Shown here piece by piece: positions 1-5,506 of a stretch of DNA of 5,532 bases. The position numbers and the translations under genes are program-made. Under the pieces are notes generated by a model, which saw only the letters and a list, made by a program, of their open reading frames with translations, was not told the origin of the DNA and made no database searches. How positions within the stretch are numbered: position 1 is the stretch's first letter; each line of letters opens with the position of its first letter. The stretch is from Actinomycetota bacterium. Its GTDB lineage: Bacteria > Actinomycetota > Humimicrobiia > Humimicrobiales > Humimicrobiaceae. The stretch spans positions 1 to 5,532 of the forward strand of contig DNFX01000087.1 of NCBI GenBank assembly GCA_003486795.1, read 5' to 3'.

Positions 1-41
1 CCCTTATAAAATGATTTTAAATATCCTTGAAGTAAATATGA

Positions 42-70
42 ATTCTATATAAATAAAAATTACATGTCAA
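42..70 (-). promoter_or_regulatory. Leftward sigma70-type promoter
   Basis: On the minus strand TTGACA (65-70, perfect -35) is followed by a 17-base spacer and TAGAAT (42-47, one mismatch from TATAAT). Transcription would start near base 35 and run off the left edge. The last minus-strand bases in the window read ATAAGGG, which could be a ribosome binding site for a gene starting just outside the window. No gene driven by it is visible here. Confidence 0.6.
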
Positions 71-89
71 GATAATATTTTCACTATTA

Positions 90-109
90 TCAGGCGGAAT
101 TTCGTCTGA
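90..109. promoter_or_regulatory. 20-bp imperfect palindrome between divergent promoters (possible operator)
   Basis: The sequence TCAGGCGGAATTTCGTCTGA is a dyad with 8 of 10 complementary half-site positions (TCAGnCGnAA and its complement). Both mismatched positions are G/T, so the RNA form would also pair by wobble. It is the only GC-containing block in an otherwise nearly pure A/T stretch. It lies between a leftward promoter (42-70) and a rightward one (152-179). Neither strand has a T-run after the stem, so it does not look like an intrinsic terminator. A protein-binding operator or activator site is the simplest reading, but the binding protein is unknown. Confidence 0.4.
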
Positions 110-151
110 AAAAATATATAAAAAAATAAAAATATTTCTTTATTGTGCATA

Positions 152-179
152 TTTACAATCAGTATTTTGGTAATACAAT
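152..179 (+). promoter_or_regulatory. Rightward sigma70-type promoter for the micro-ORF
   Basis: TTTACA (152-157) and TACAAT (174-179) each differ by one base from the sigma70 consensus, with a 16-base spacer. The predicted start is near 186, giving a leader of about 30 bases to the ATG at 216 and leaving room for the GAGGG ribosome binding site at 207-211. A/T-rich DNA makes chance -10 matches common; the matched -35 and spacing raise confidence moderately. Confidence 0.45.
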
Positions 180-215
180 ATTATTAATTATCATTATTAA
201 TTCCATGAGGGAAAA

Positions 216-254
216 ATGGCAACAAAAGCTAAAGGTAAAACAAAAAAGAAATAA
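216..254 (+). CDS. Putative 12-residue lysine-rich peptide
   Basis: A 12-codon frame reads MATKAKGKTKKK and ends in TAA. Six of the 12 residues are lysine and there is no acidic residue, so the peptide would be strongly basic. Support is contextual: a GAGGG ribosome binding site at 207-211 (four bases before the ATG), a plausible promoter at 152-179 and a GC-armed inverted repeat downstream at 270-330. Together these look like a compact transcription unit. The composition recalls lysine-rich nucleic-acid-binding tails, but that is only analogy and I do not recognise a family. Alternatives are a leader peptide, a transcript whose function is RNA rather than peptide, or a chance ORF in A-rich DNA. 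Confidence 0.4.
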   Translation: MATKAKGKTKKK

Positions 255-269
255 CAAATCAAAATGTTT

Positions 270-330
270 CCCTGCAAAAAATAATAAATTTATTAATTAA
301 AAAGATTTTAAATTTAAAAAATATGCAGGG
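270..330. repeat. Inverted repeat with GC arms, possible weak terminator
   Basis: CCCTGCA (270-276) is exactly complementary to TGCAGGG (324-330), with a 47-base A/T interior that itself contains the palindrome TTTTAAATTTAAAA (306-319). It sits between the end of the micro-ORF and the end of the convergent corA gene, where a shared terminator would be expected. On the plus strand TTTCTTATT follows, a poor U-tract; on the minus strand AAACATTTT follows. The long loop makes it an atypical terminator, so the role is uncertain although the symmetry is exact. Confidence 0.35.
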
Positions 331-347
331 TTTCTTATTGCAAAACC

Positions 348-1298
348 TTAAAACATGTTTTTCCTGGCAAGTATGTAGGTCACTATTGCTGCGATGGAAC
401 CTGTAATTATTATGATAACCAGAAAACCGAATTTGAATTCAGCAAAAGGTACAGGGACATTCATCCCCCAGAGGCTTGCAATAATAGTCGGCACAGCCAT
501 TACAATGGTAATTGATGTAAGTATTTTCATGACAGTGCTTAAATTATTATTAATAATAGAAGCGAAAGCATCCATTGTTCCTGTTAATATATTGCTGTAT
601 ATGCTTGCCATTTCTATTGCCTGCTTGTTTTCAATTATTGCATCTTCCAACAAATCTTCGTCTTCCGGATATTGTTTTATAAATTTCATTTTCATAAGCT
701 TTTCAAGAACAGATCCGTTTGCTTTTAAAGATGTTGAGAAATAAACAAGGCTTTTCTCCAAAGACAGCAGCTGGATGAGCTCCTTGTTTTTCATGGATCT
801 GTGAAGCGATGTTTCAATTATCTGGCTTGTTTTATCAATCTGTTTTAGGTACCTGAGATAATAATTAGCTATTCTCAGGATTATCTGCAGTATAAATCTT
901 GATTTCTTGAAAGTAAAAAATCCTTTTACTTTTTTCATTAAAAAATCATCTATTATCTTTGTATCTACAAGACAGACGGTAACAATGATGTCATCATTTA
1001 ATACGATTCCTATAGGTATTGTATTATATTGTACTGATTTCTCATTGAATTTCTCAATGAAAGTAATCAGTGGAACGTCAAGTATTATTAGAGTTTCTGA
1101 TTCCTCAATCTCTATACGTGAACTTTCTTCACGGTCCAGGGCAGCTTTAAGAAAATCAATTGAAAATCTGCCCTCTGAAGCAACTCTTTCTATTTCTGCT
1201 TCTGAGGGATCTTTAAGGAATACCCAGCATCCCTTTTCAATTATATCGGTTTCTTTTGTTTCACATGTAATCAGATCTGTTTTGTAAATATTCAGCAT
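348..1298 (-). CDS. corA: CorA-family divalent metal ion (Mg2+/Co2+) transporter
   Basis: This encodes a 316-residue inner-membrane channel of the CorA/MIT family, which forms pentamers and carries Mg2+ (in some members Co2+, Ni2+ or Zn2+) into the cell. The first ~255 residues are a charged soluble domain that ends in helical segments leading to the pore. Two C-terminal membrane helices follow, about residues 258-277 and 290-311. The first ends in the signature GMN at 278-280, in the context SLWGMNVPVPF, the common WGMNVP variant of YGMNF. Length and a short basic C-terminus (ARKNMF) fit the family. The ATG gives the expected N-terminus (MLNIYKT...KGCWVFLKDP), but its ribosome binding site is weak (AGAAAA). 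It lies 156 bases downstream of ubiE in the same direction; co-transcription is possible but not shown. Metal specificity cannot be read from the sequence. Confidence 0.93.
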   Translation of the reverse strand: MLNIYKTDLITCETKETDIIEKGCWVFLKDPSEAEIERVASEGRFSIDFLKAALDREESSRIEIEESETLIILDVPLITFIEKFNEKSVQYNTIPIGIVLNDDIIVTVCLVDTKIIDDFLMKKVKGFFTFKKSRFILQIILRIANYYLRYLKQIDKTSQIIETSLHRSMKNKELIQLLSLEKSLVYFSTSLKANGSVLEKLMKMKFIKQYPEDEDLLEDAIIENKQAIEMASIYSNILTGTMDAFASIINNNLSTVMKILTSITIVMAVPTIIASLWGMNVPVPFAEFKFGFLVIIIITGSIAAIVTYILARKNMF

Positions 1299-1376
1299 TT
1301 TTCTAAAAAGTAAAATAGACTTTTTTAATATTGATTATTTAATTTATTGAAAAATATAGATTAATGAAAAATCGAG

Positions 1377-1399
1377 TTGTATTTATAAAAATAATACAA
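1377..1399. repeat. A/T-rich inverted repeat in the corA-ubiE spacer
   Basis: TTGTATT (1377-1383) pairs exactly with AATACAA (1393-1399) around a 9-base loop. It lies about 56 bases past the ubiE stop codon and 79 bases before the corA start on the minus strand. Read on that strand, a T5 run follows four bases after the arm, so it could be a feeble terminator or simply A/T-rich coincidence. The rest of 1299-1454 shows no ORF or clear promoter. Confidence 0.2.
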
Positions 1400-1454
1400 A
1401 AGCAATGTTTAATTTAATATTATTATCCAAAAATTGCAATATTTTTAAATCAAA

Positions 1455-2165
1455 TTATTTCTCTGCAAAATAAATTGTACAGGTACCAAAAGTCATTGGC
1501 AGCACTTTTAATATTTTCCAGCCTGAGTCTTCAATAATGCTGCTAAAATCCGCAATATCCGGGAAATTCCTGATGGATTCAGAGAGATATCTATAGGCTT
1601 CTCTGTTACCGGTTATTATTGCCCCGAGACTGCTCATAATATAATTTAGATAAAAATCATAAAGTTTTCTTACAAATTTATTTCCGGGATAATTAAACTC
1701 CATTATCAATAATCTGCCTTTGTCTGAAGATATTCTATATAGTTCCTGCAGTGCTTTTTTTCTGTCTTTCACATTCCTTATTCCGAACACTATAGTGATT
1801 AATTCAAAAAAATTATCATTAAAATCAAGATCAGTAATATCGCCTTCCCGGAATCTGATTATTGTATCGGAATGCCTGTCTGTGTCAGATAAATATTTTT
1901 CTGATTTCAGGCATGCAATCTCAAGCATTTCTCTTGAAAAATCTACCCCATAGATTGATGAGTGATTTTTAAGTTTTTTTACAATACCTATTGTTGAATA
2001 GCCTGTGCCGCAGCATGCATCAAGGATCTTCCTTTCACTTCCGGATATCATTTTTAAGAATTTCAGCCTCCAGTATCTCTCGATTCCCAGACTGATAAAA
2101 AAATTCGCCAGATCATACCTGAAAGAAATACTGTTAAATATTTTTTTTATCTTTTTGTCCTGCAT
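1455..2165 (-). CDS. ubiE: UbiE/MenG (demethylmenaquinone/ubiquinone) C-methyltransferase
   Basis: This is a 236-residue SAM-dependent class I methyltransferase of the UbiE/MenG/COQ5 family. The family methylates the quinone ring carbon late in menaquinone (demethylmenaquinone to menaquinone) or ubiquinone synthesis. The N-terminus has the family pattern KIFNSISFRYDLANFFISLG (8-27). SAM motif I is ILDACCGTG (47-55), with the acidic loop at GVDFSREML (73-81). The family signature FGIRNVKDRKKALQEL is at 127-142, and the C-terminus has YRYLSESIRNFPD and TFGTCTIYFAEK. Length is normal and nothing is missing. Motif I carries CC where most members have AC. AAAGG lies only two bases before the ATG, a tight spacing, but an upstream in-frame stop and the family N-terminus support this start. 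No other quinone genes are in view; menaquinone is the likelier substrate in an anaerobe, by inference only. Confidence 0.93.
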   Translation of the reverse strand: MQDKKIKKIFNSISFRYDLANFFISLGIERYWRLKFLKMISGSERKILDACCGTGYSTIGIVKKLKNHSSIYGVDFSREMLEIACLKSEKYLSDTDRHSDTIIRFREGDITDLDFNDNFFELITIVFGIRNVKDRKKALQELYRISSDKGRLLIMEFNYPGNKFVRKLYDFYLNYIMSSLGAIITGNREAYRYLSESIRNFPDIADFSSIIEDSGWKILKVLPMTFGTCTIYFAEK

Positions 2166-2177
2166 CGCCTTTGATCG

Positions 2178-2193
2178 GCCTGATTGCCTGATT
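2178..2193. repeat. Perfect tandem 8-mer GCCTGATT x2 in the ubiE leader
   Basis: GCCTGATT occurs twice back to back (2178-2185 and 2186-2193), reading AATCAGGC twice on the minus strand. It lies between the predicted ubiE promoter and its start codon, 12 bases before the ATG at the near end. It is the most GC-rich part of the divergent spacer. It may be a regulator half-site pair or a short replication-slippage duplication. Confidence 0.6.
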
Positions 2194-2224
2194 TAAATAA
2201 TTTTTTTATTAAAGCTTAAAAACC

Positions 2225-2254
2225 ATTATAATAAAAATAATTTTTCTTTTTAAA
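2225..2254 (-). promoter_or_regulatory. Probable ubiE promoter
   Basis: On the minus strand a perfect TATAAT (2225-2230) is preceded, after an 18-base spacer, by TTTAAA (2249-2254, four of six -35 matches). Transcription would begin near 2218, giving a leader of about 50 bases that contains the tandem GCCTGATT repeat. The -35 is weak and the region is A/T-rich, so the call rests mainly on the perfect -10 and its position. Confidence 0.4.
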
Positions 2255-2415
2255 GAATTCCGATATTTTTTTAACCAGTAATTTGTCTGATTTTTATTTT
2301 TATACTGAATTTATATTGAATTTATTTTTATATACGTTAATACTTGTAATTGTTTGGGTATAAATTAATACTGGTGTCAAGTTTTATATTAATCAAAAAC
2401 AATAATATTTATCTC

Positions 2416-4251
2416 ATGGAAATAGCTAACAATAAAACTGATAAAGCCAGAGAACCTGAATACGAAACCGGGAAAATAAAAAAATTCAGAAAAAAATATC
2501 TTGATATCTTAAAGAAGTATATTATAGCTTCCAGAATTACAGAGGAAGGTATTGCTATTCACAAAAAAGGAATAATACTTGAATCCAATAAAAAATTCGC
2601 CAATCTTCTGGGATATAAAATAAAAGAAATACTTGGAAATGATATCAGAAAAAACCTTAATTCCAAAATGATTAAAAGATTATTGGAAAATGCAAATTCT
2701 GAAGTACCTGTTATTCTCCCTAAAATAGTAATGATAAAAAAAGACAGATCTGTCTTAAAGTGTTCTTTTAAAATGGTTTCGGTAAAGCTTGGAAATAAAG
2801 TCTATCATTGCATAGTTATAAAAGATATTTCCAGGGAAGAGAAATTACATAACCAGCTTAAGCAAAACCAGGAAAAATATAAAATTATTGTTGAAAACCA
2901 GACCGATCTGATAGATGAACTGGACCCTGATGGTAATTTTATATTTGCAAGTCCTTCTTACTGTAAATTTTACAATAAAACTGAAGAAGAACTTATAGGA
3001 AAAAATCTTTTTGATGTAATTATCAATCCGGATGAGAGGGCTGCAGTTAAAAAATCATTTCAAGAATGCAAAAAACCTCCTTATTTTTCATGCTCGGAAC
3101 AGACAGTTCTGGCAGATAATAACAAAAGGATAATACAATGGATAAATAAGGCTGTTCCCGGTAACGGGAAAGCAGTAAACTCGATTATCGGAGTAGGAAG
3201 AGATATTACTGAAATTAAATTAGGTGAAGAGAAAATAAAATATCTATCCTTTCATGACAAACTCACAGGATTATATAACAGGGCCTTTTTTGAAGAAGAG
3301 CTTGCCAGACTTGATACTGAGAGACAGCTGCCTTTAAGCATAGTGATGGGAGATGTTAATAGTCTCAAACTCATAAATGATGCATTCGGACATGAAAAAG
3401 GTGACGAGCTTTTAAAGAAATGCGCTGGATTTATAAATTCAAGCATAAGAAAAGACGATATAGTGGCAAGATGGGGAGGAGATGAATTTGCCATTATCCT
3501 TCCCAGAACAACAAATCAGACTGCAAAAAAACTCATAGACAGGATAACAAAAAAGAGCCAGGGGATTAAAAAATCAAATATACCGATAAGTATATCGTTC
3601 GGAGTTTCAACAAAAACAAATATATCCCAGAACATAAAAGATAAAATAAACAAAGCTGAAGATAATATGTATAAGAGAAAATTATCCGAGAAAAAAAGCC
3701 TCAGAAGCTCGATAATATCTTCTCTTGAAAGAACATTATTTGAAAAAAGCCATGAAACTGAAGAACATTGTAACAGAATTGCAAAAATCACGACAAAAAT
3801 AGGGGAGATACTTAAACTCCCTCTTGGGAGAATTGATGATTTGGTAATACTTTCAAGACTCCATGATATAGGAAAAGTTGCAATACCTGATCATATCCTG
3901 TTAAAAGAAGGGAAACTTTGCGAAAAGGAATGGGCAATAATAAGGAAACATCCGGAAATCGGATATAATATATGTGAAGCATCACCTCAGCTTGCGCATA
4001 TTTCCGAGTATGTACTTTATCATCATGAAAGATGGGACGGAACAGGATATCCCCAGGGATTAAAAGAAACACAGATCCCTCTTTTATCAAGAATACTGGC
4101 TGTTGCTGATGCCTTTGATGTGATGACCCACACAAGAAGCTATAAAAAGCCACTTAGCAGAAAAGAAGCACTTGACGAAATCTCCAGATGTTCAGGAACC
4201 AAATTTGATCCGAAAATAGTTGAGATAATGATAAGTATTTTTAACGTATAG
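2416..4251 (+). CDS. PAS-PAS-GGDEF-HD-GYP cyclic-di-GMP signalling protein
   Basis: This is a cytosolic sensor with both c-di-GMP synthesis (diguanylate cyclase) and breakdown (HD-GYP phosphodiesterase) modules. Numbered from the ATG at 2416 (612 aa), PAS1 spans about 40-140 and PAS2 about 150-270. The GGDEF domain spans about 276-425, with MGDVNSLKLINDAFGH, an RxxD inhibitory site at 345-348 and an intact GGDEF at 354-358. The HD-GYP domain spans about 430-610: HDIGK at 483-487, HPEIG at 512-516, HHERWDGTGYP at 536-546, then VADAFDVMT. Key residues of both enzymes are present, so it may be bifunctional. No convincing membrane segment is seen. The open frame reaches back to a TTG at 2350 and a GTG at 2374. 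No candidate has a good ribosome binding site; ATG 2416 is preferred because the upstream 22 residues look untypical, and a TATAAA at 2359-2364 could be a -10 box. It is transcribed divergently from ubiE. Confidence 0.92.
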   Translation: MEIANNKTDKAREPEYETGKIKKFRKKYLDILKKYIIASRITEEGIAIHKKGIILESNKKFANLLGYKIKEILGNDIRKNLNSKMIKRLLENANSEVPVILPKIVMIKKDRSVLKCSFKMVSVKLGNKVYHCIVIKDISREEKLHNQLKQNQEKYKIIVENQTDLIDELDPDGNFIFASPSYCKFYNKTEEELIGKNLFDVIINPDERAAVKKSFQECKKPPYFSCSEQTVLADNNKRIIQWINKAVPGNGKAVNSIIGVGRDITEIKLGEEKIKYLSFHDKLTGLYNRAFFEEELARLDTERQLPLSIVMGDVNSLKLINDAFGHEKGDELLKKCAGFINSSIRKDDIVARWGGDEFAIILPRTTNQTAKKLIDRITKKSQGIKKSNIPISISFGVSTKTNISQNIKDKINKAEDNMYKRKLSEKKSLRSSIISSLERTLFEKSHETEEHCNRIAKITTKIGEILKLPLGRIDDLVILSRLHDIGKVAIPDHILLKEGKLCEKEWAIIRKHPEIGYNICEASPQLAHISEYVLYHHERWDGTGYPQGLKETQIPLLSRILAVADAFDVMTHTRSYKKPLSRKEALDEISRCSGTKFDPKIVEIMISIFNV

Positions 4252-4288
4252 ATGTTAATAACAGGATAAATATCTTTTAAATTTAAGC

Positions 4289-4318
4289 TTTATTTATATA
4301 AGATTAATTCAGTATAAT
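4289..4318 (+). promoter_or_regulatory. Possible promoter for the LOG gene
   Basis: A perfect TATAAT (4313-4318) lies 22 bases before the LOG start codon. The best -35 at an 18-base spacer is TTTATT (4289-4294), only three of six matches. A start near 4325 would still include the AGGAA ribosome binding site at 4332-4336. No clear terminator separates the upstream c-di-GMP gene, so read-through is also possible. Confidence 0.35.
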
Positions 4319-4339
4319 AAAAAGAAAAAGCAGGAACAA

Positions 4340-5023
4340 ATGAAGAGAAAATATTTACATGAAAACGAAGACCAGGTATTGTTTGGCTCTCCGAAATCAG
4401 AACATTTTGGATTTACAAATACTGAATCCTGGAGAATTTTAAGAATACAGAGTGAGTTCGTAGAAGGATTTGAAGCTCTTGCAAAAGCAGGTCCCTGCAT
4501 CTCTGTTTTTGGTTCAGCGAGAACTACATCTGATAATGAGTTTTATAAAGCTGCCGAAAAAGCTGCTTCACTTCTTGTAAAAAGAGGCCTCGGTGTTATT
4601 ACCGGAGGCGGACCCGGAATTATGGAAGCGGCAAATAAAGGAGCTTTTGAAGCCGGAGGTCTTTCCATAGGATGCAGCATAGAGCTTCCTAATGAACAGA
4701 AACCAAATGATTATCAGAATATTGCGCTGGAATTCCATTATTTCTTTGTACGTAAACTAATGTTTGTAAAATATTCAATAGGTTATATTATCTTTCCGGG
4801 AGGGTTTGGGACTCTGGACGAACTTTTTGAGGCACTGACACTTGCGCAGACTGATAAAATCAAGCATTTCCCTCTTGTTCTTTTTGGAAGCTCTTACTGG
4901 AAAGATCTTTGTAGCTGGGTAGATGAAACACTTCTTAATAAATTCTGCACAATTGATTCCTGTGATAAAGAGTTATACACAATTATCGATGATCCTGAAG
5001 AAGCAGTTGAATATATTATGTAA
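4340..5023 (+). CDS. LOG-family (TIGR00730) Rossmann-fold nucleotide phosphoribohydrolase
   Basis: This is a 227-residue protein of the LOG (LONELY GUY) / TIGR00730 family. Characterised members cleave the N-glycosidic bond of nucleoside 5'-monophosphates, releasing a free base (cytokinin or adenine) and ribose 5-phosphate. A ~50-residue N-terminal extension (with SWRILRIQSEFVEGFEAL) leads into the Rossmann core at SVFGSAR (55-61). The phosphate loop GGGPGIMEAANKGA is at 89-102, the conserved Arg is in FFVRKLMF (R138), and the signature PGGFGTLDE is at 153-161. All catalytic motifs are intact and the length is normal for the extended bacterial subgroup. AGGAA at 4332-4336 supports the ATG. 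It lies 88 bases downstream of the c-di-GMP gene in the same direction. Bacterial substrate is uncertain: AMP nucleosidase-like salvage or cytokinin-type activity are both possible, and lysine decarboxylase annotation of this family is an old error. Confidence 0.92.
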   Translation: MKRKYLHENEDQVLFGSPKSEHFGFTNTESWRILRIQSEFVEGFEALAKAGPCISVFGSARTTSDNEFYKAAEKAASLLVKRGLGVITGGGPGIMEAANKGAFEAGGLSIGCSIELPNEQKPNDYQNIALEFHYFFVRKLMFVKYSIGYIIFPGGFGTLDELFEALTLAQTDKIKHFPLVLFGSSYWKDLCSWVDETLLNKFCTIDSCDKELYTIIDDPEEAVEYIM

Positions 5024-5061
5024 AAAGTCAGATTTTAGGAAATTATTTTTTCTGCAAATTT

Positions 5062-5079
5062 ATATATATTATATATATT
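5062..5079. repeat. Tandem A/T 9-mer in the LOG-SGNH spacer
   Basis: ATATATATT occurs twice in tandem (5062-5070, 5071-5079) within the 85-base spacer after the LOG gene. It is low-complexity sequence with no visible function. The spacer contains no ATG on the plus strand and no convincing terminator. Confidence 0.5.
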
Positions 5080-5108
5080 ATCAGTATTTATTTTGGAAAT
5101 AGTCTCCT

Positions 5109-5500
5109 TTGTCTTGCTGGCTTTCTGCATCATATCTCTTACTAAGGGATTCCTCTTTTAGAAAGTGCACGCAAATATCAGAATTGGATGGGTTTTTTGC
5201 ATCATTTTCTGGTTCCGGTTACAATGTGATTGGAAGCGGGGTAAATCAGGAAGTGTCTTTTCAGGGACTTGCCTTTTTTGACAGCACAATTGCACCTCTG
5301 AATCCGAAAATTATCATTATCGCATATGGCACCAATGATGTAGGTTCAGATCCCGGACGTTTTCAAAGCAGTATTGAGCAGCTTGTAGAAAATTGAAAAT
5401 AGATATTCTGCTTTTGCAGGTGAAACCCGTAATTTATCACAAAAAAAGGTTTTTTGATCTTTATTCAGAGTTAATCAGATATAAATTTTATATTCCTTAA
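5109..5500 (+). pseudogene. Decayed SGNH/GDSL-type hydrolase (frameshifted)
   Basis: The first frame (5109-5396, from a TTG with no ribosome binding site) encodes 95 residues that resemble SGNH hydrolases of the GSSSxR subtype. Block I appears as LLRDSSFRK, where the usual Gly is Arg (AGG, one base from GGG). Block II is YNVIGSGVNQE, and block III is KIIIIAYGTND. The frame stops at TGA 5394. Adding one A to the run at 5389-5392 restores reading through KLKIDILLLQVKPVIYHK to TAA at 5498, and this matches the family strand followed by a KPS-like motif. The C-terminal DxxH block, with the catalytic Asp and His, is absent from the window, and the usual N-terminal segment before block I is also missing. 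This suggests a gene inactivated by substitution, frameshift and truncation. A sequencing or assembly indel could explain the frameshift alone. Substrate unknown; family members are esterases or lipases. Confidence 0.7.
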
Positions 5501-5506
5501 ATTAGA

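Noticed and set aside
90..109. The dyad as an intrinsic terminator
   Set aside because: Neither strand has a T-run after the stem: A-rich sequence follows on plus and ATAATAGTG on minus.
394..1287. Plus-strand open frames opposite corA (394-744, 907-1287)
   Set aside because: They are antisense shadows of a well-supported corA gene, with no recognisable motifs and no ribosome binding site.
1429..1446. A/T hairpin just past the ubiE stop (AAAAAT...ATTTTT)
   Set aside because: The stem is only A/T pairs with no U-tract after it on the minus strand; in this composition such symmetry is expected by chance.
1720..2196. Plus-strand open frames opposite ubiE
   Set aside because: Antisense to a gene with full family motifs; translations are low-complexity and unlike known proteins.
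3252..4153. Minus-strand open frames opposite the GGDEF-HD-GYP gene
   Set aside because: Antisense shadows of conserved catalytic domains, with no independent coding signal.
4274..4287. CTTTTAAATTTAAG near-palindrome after the c-di-GMP gene, as a terminator
   Set aside because: No GC in the stem core and no T-run; too weak to call.
4309..4500. Minus-strand open frame over the LOG start
   Set aside because: Overlaps the conserved LOG N-terminus and shows no motif of its own.
4340..5023. Lysine decarboxylase
   Set aside because: The PGGxGTxxE and GGGPGIMEA motifs are those of LOG phosphoribohydrolases; there is no PLP-binding site.
5062..5079. Tandem 9-mers as a CRISPR or iteron array
   Set aside because: Only two short pure A/T units with no spacers; low-complexity sequence explains it.
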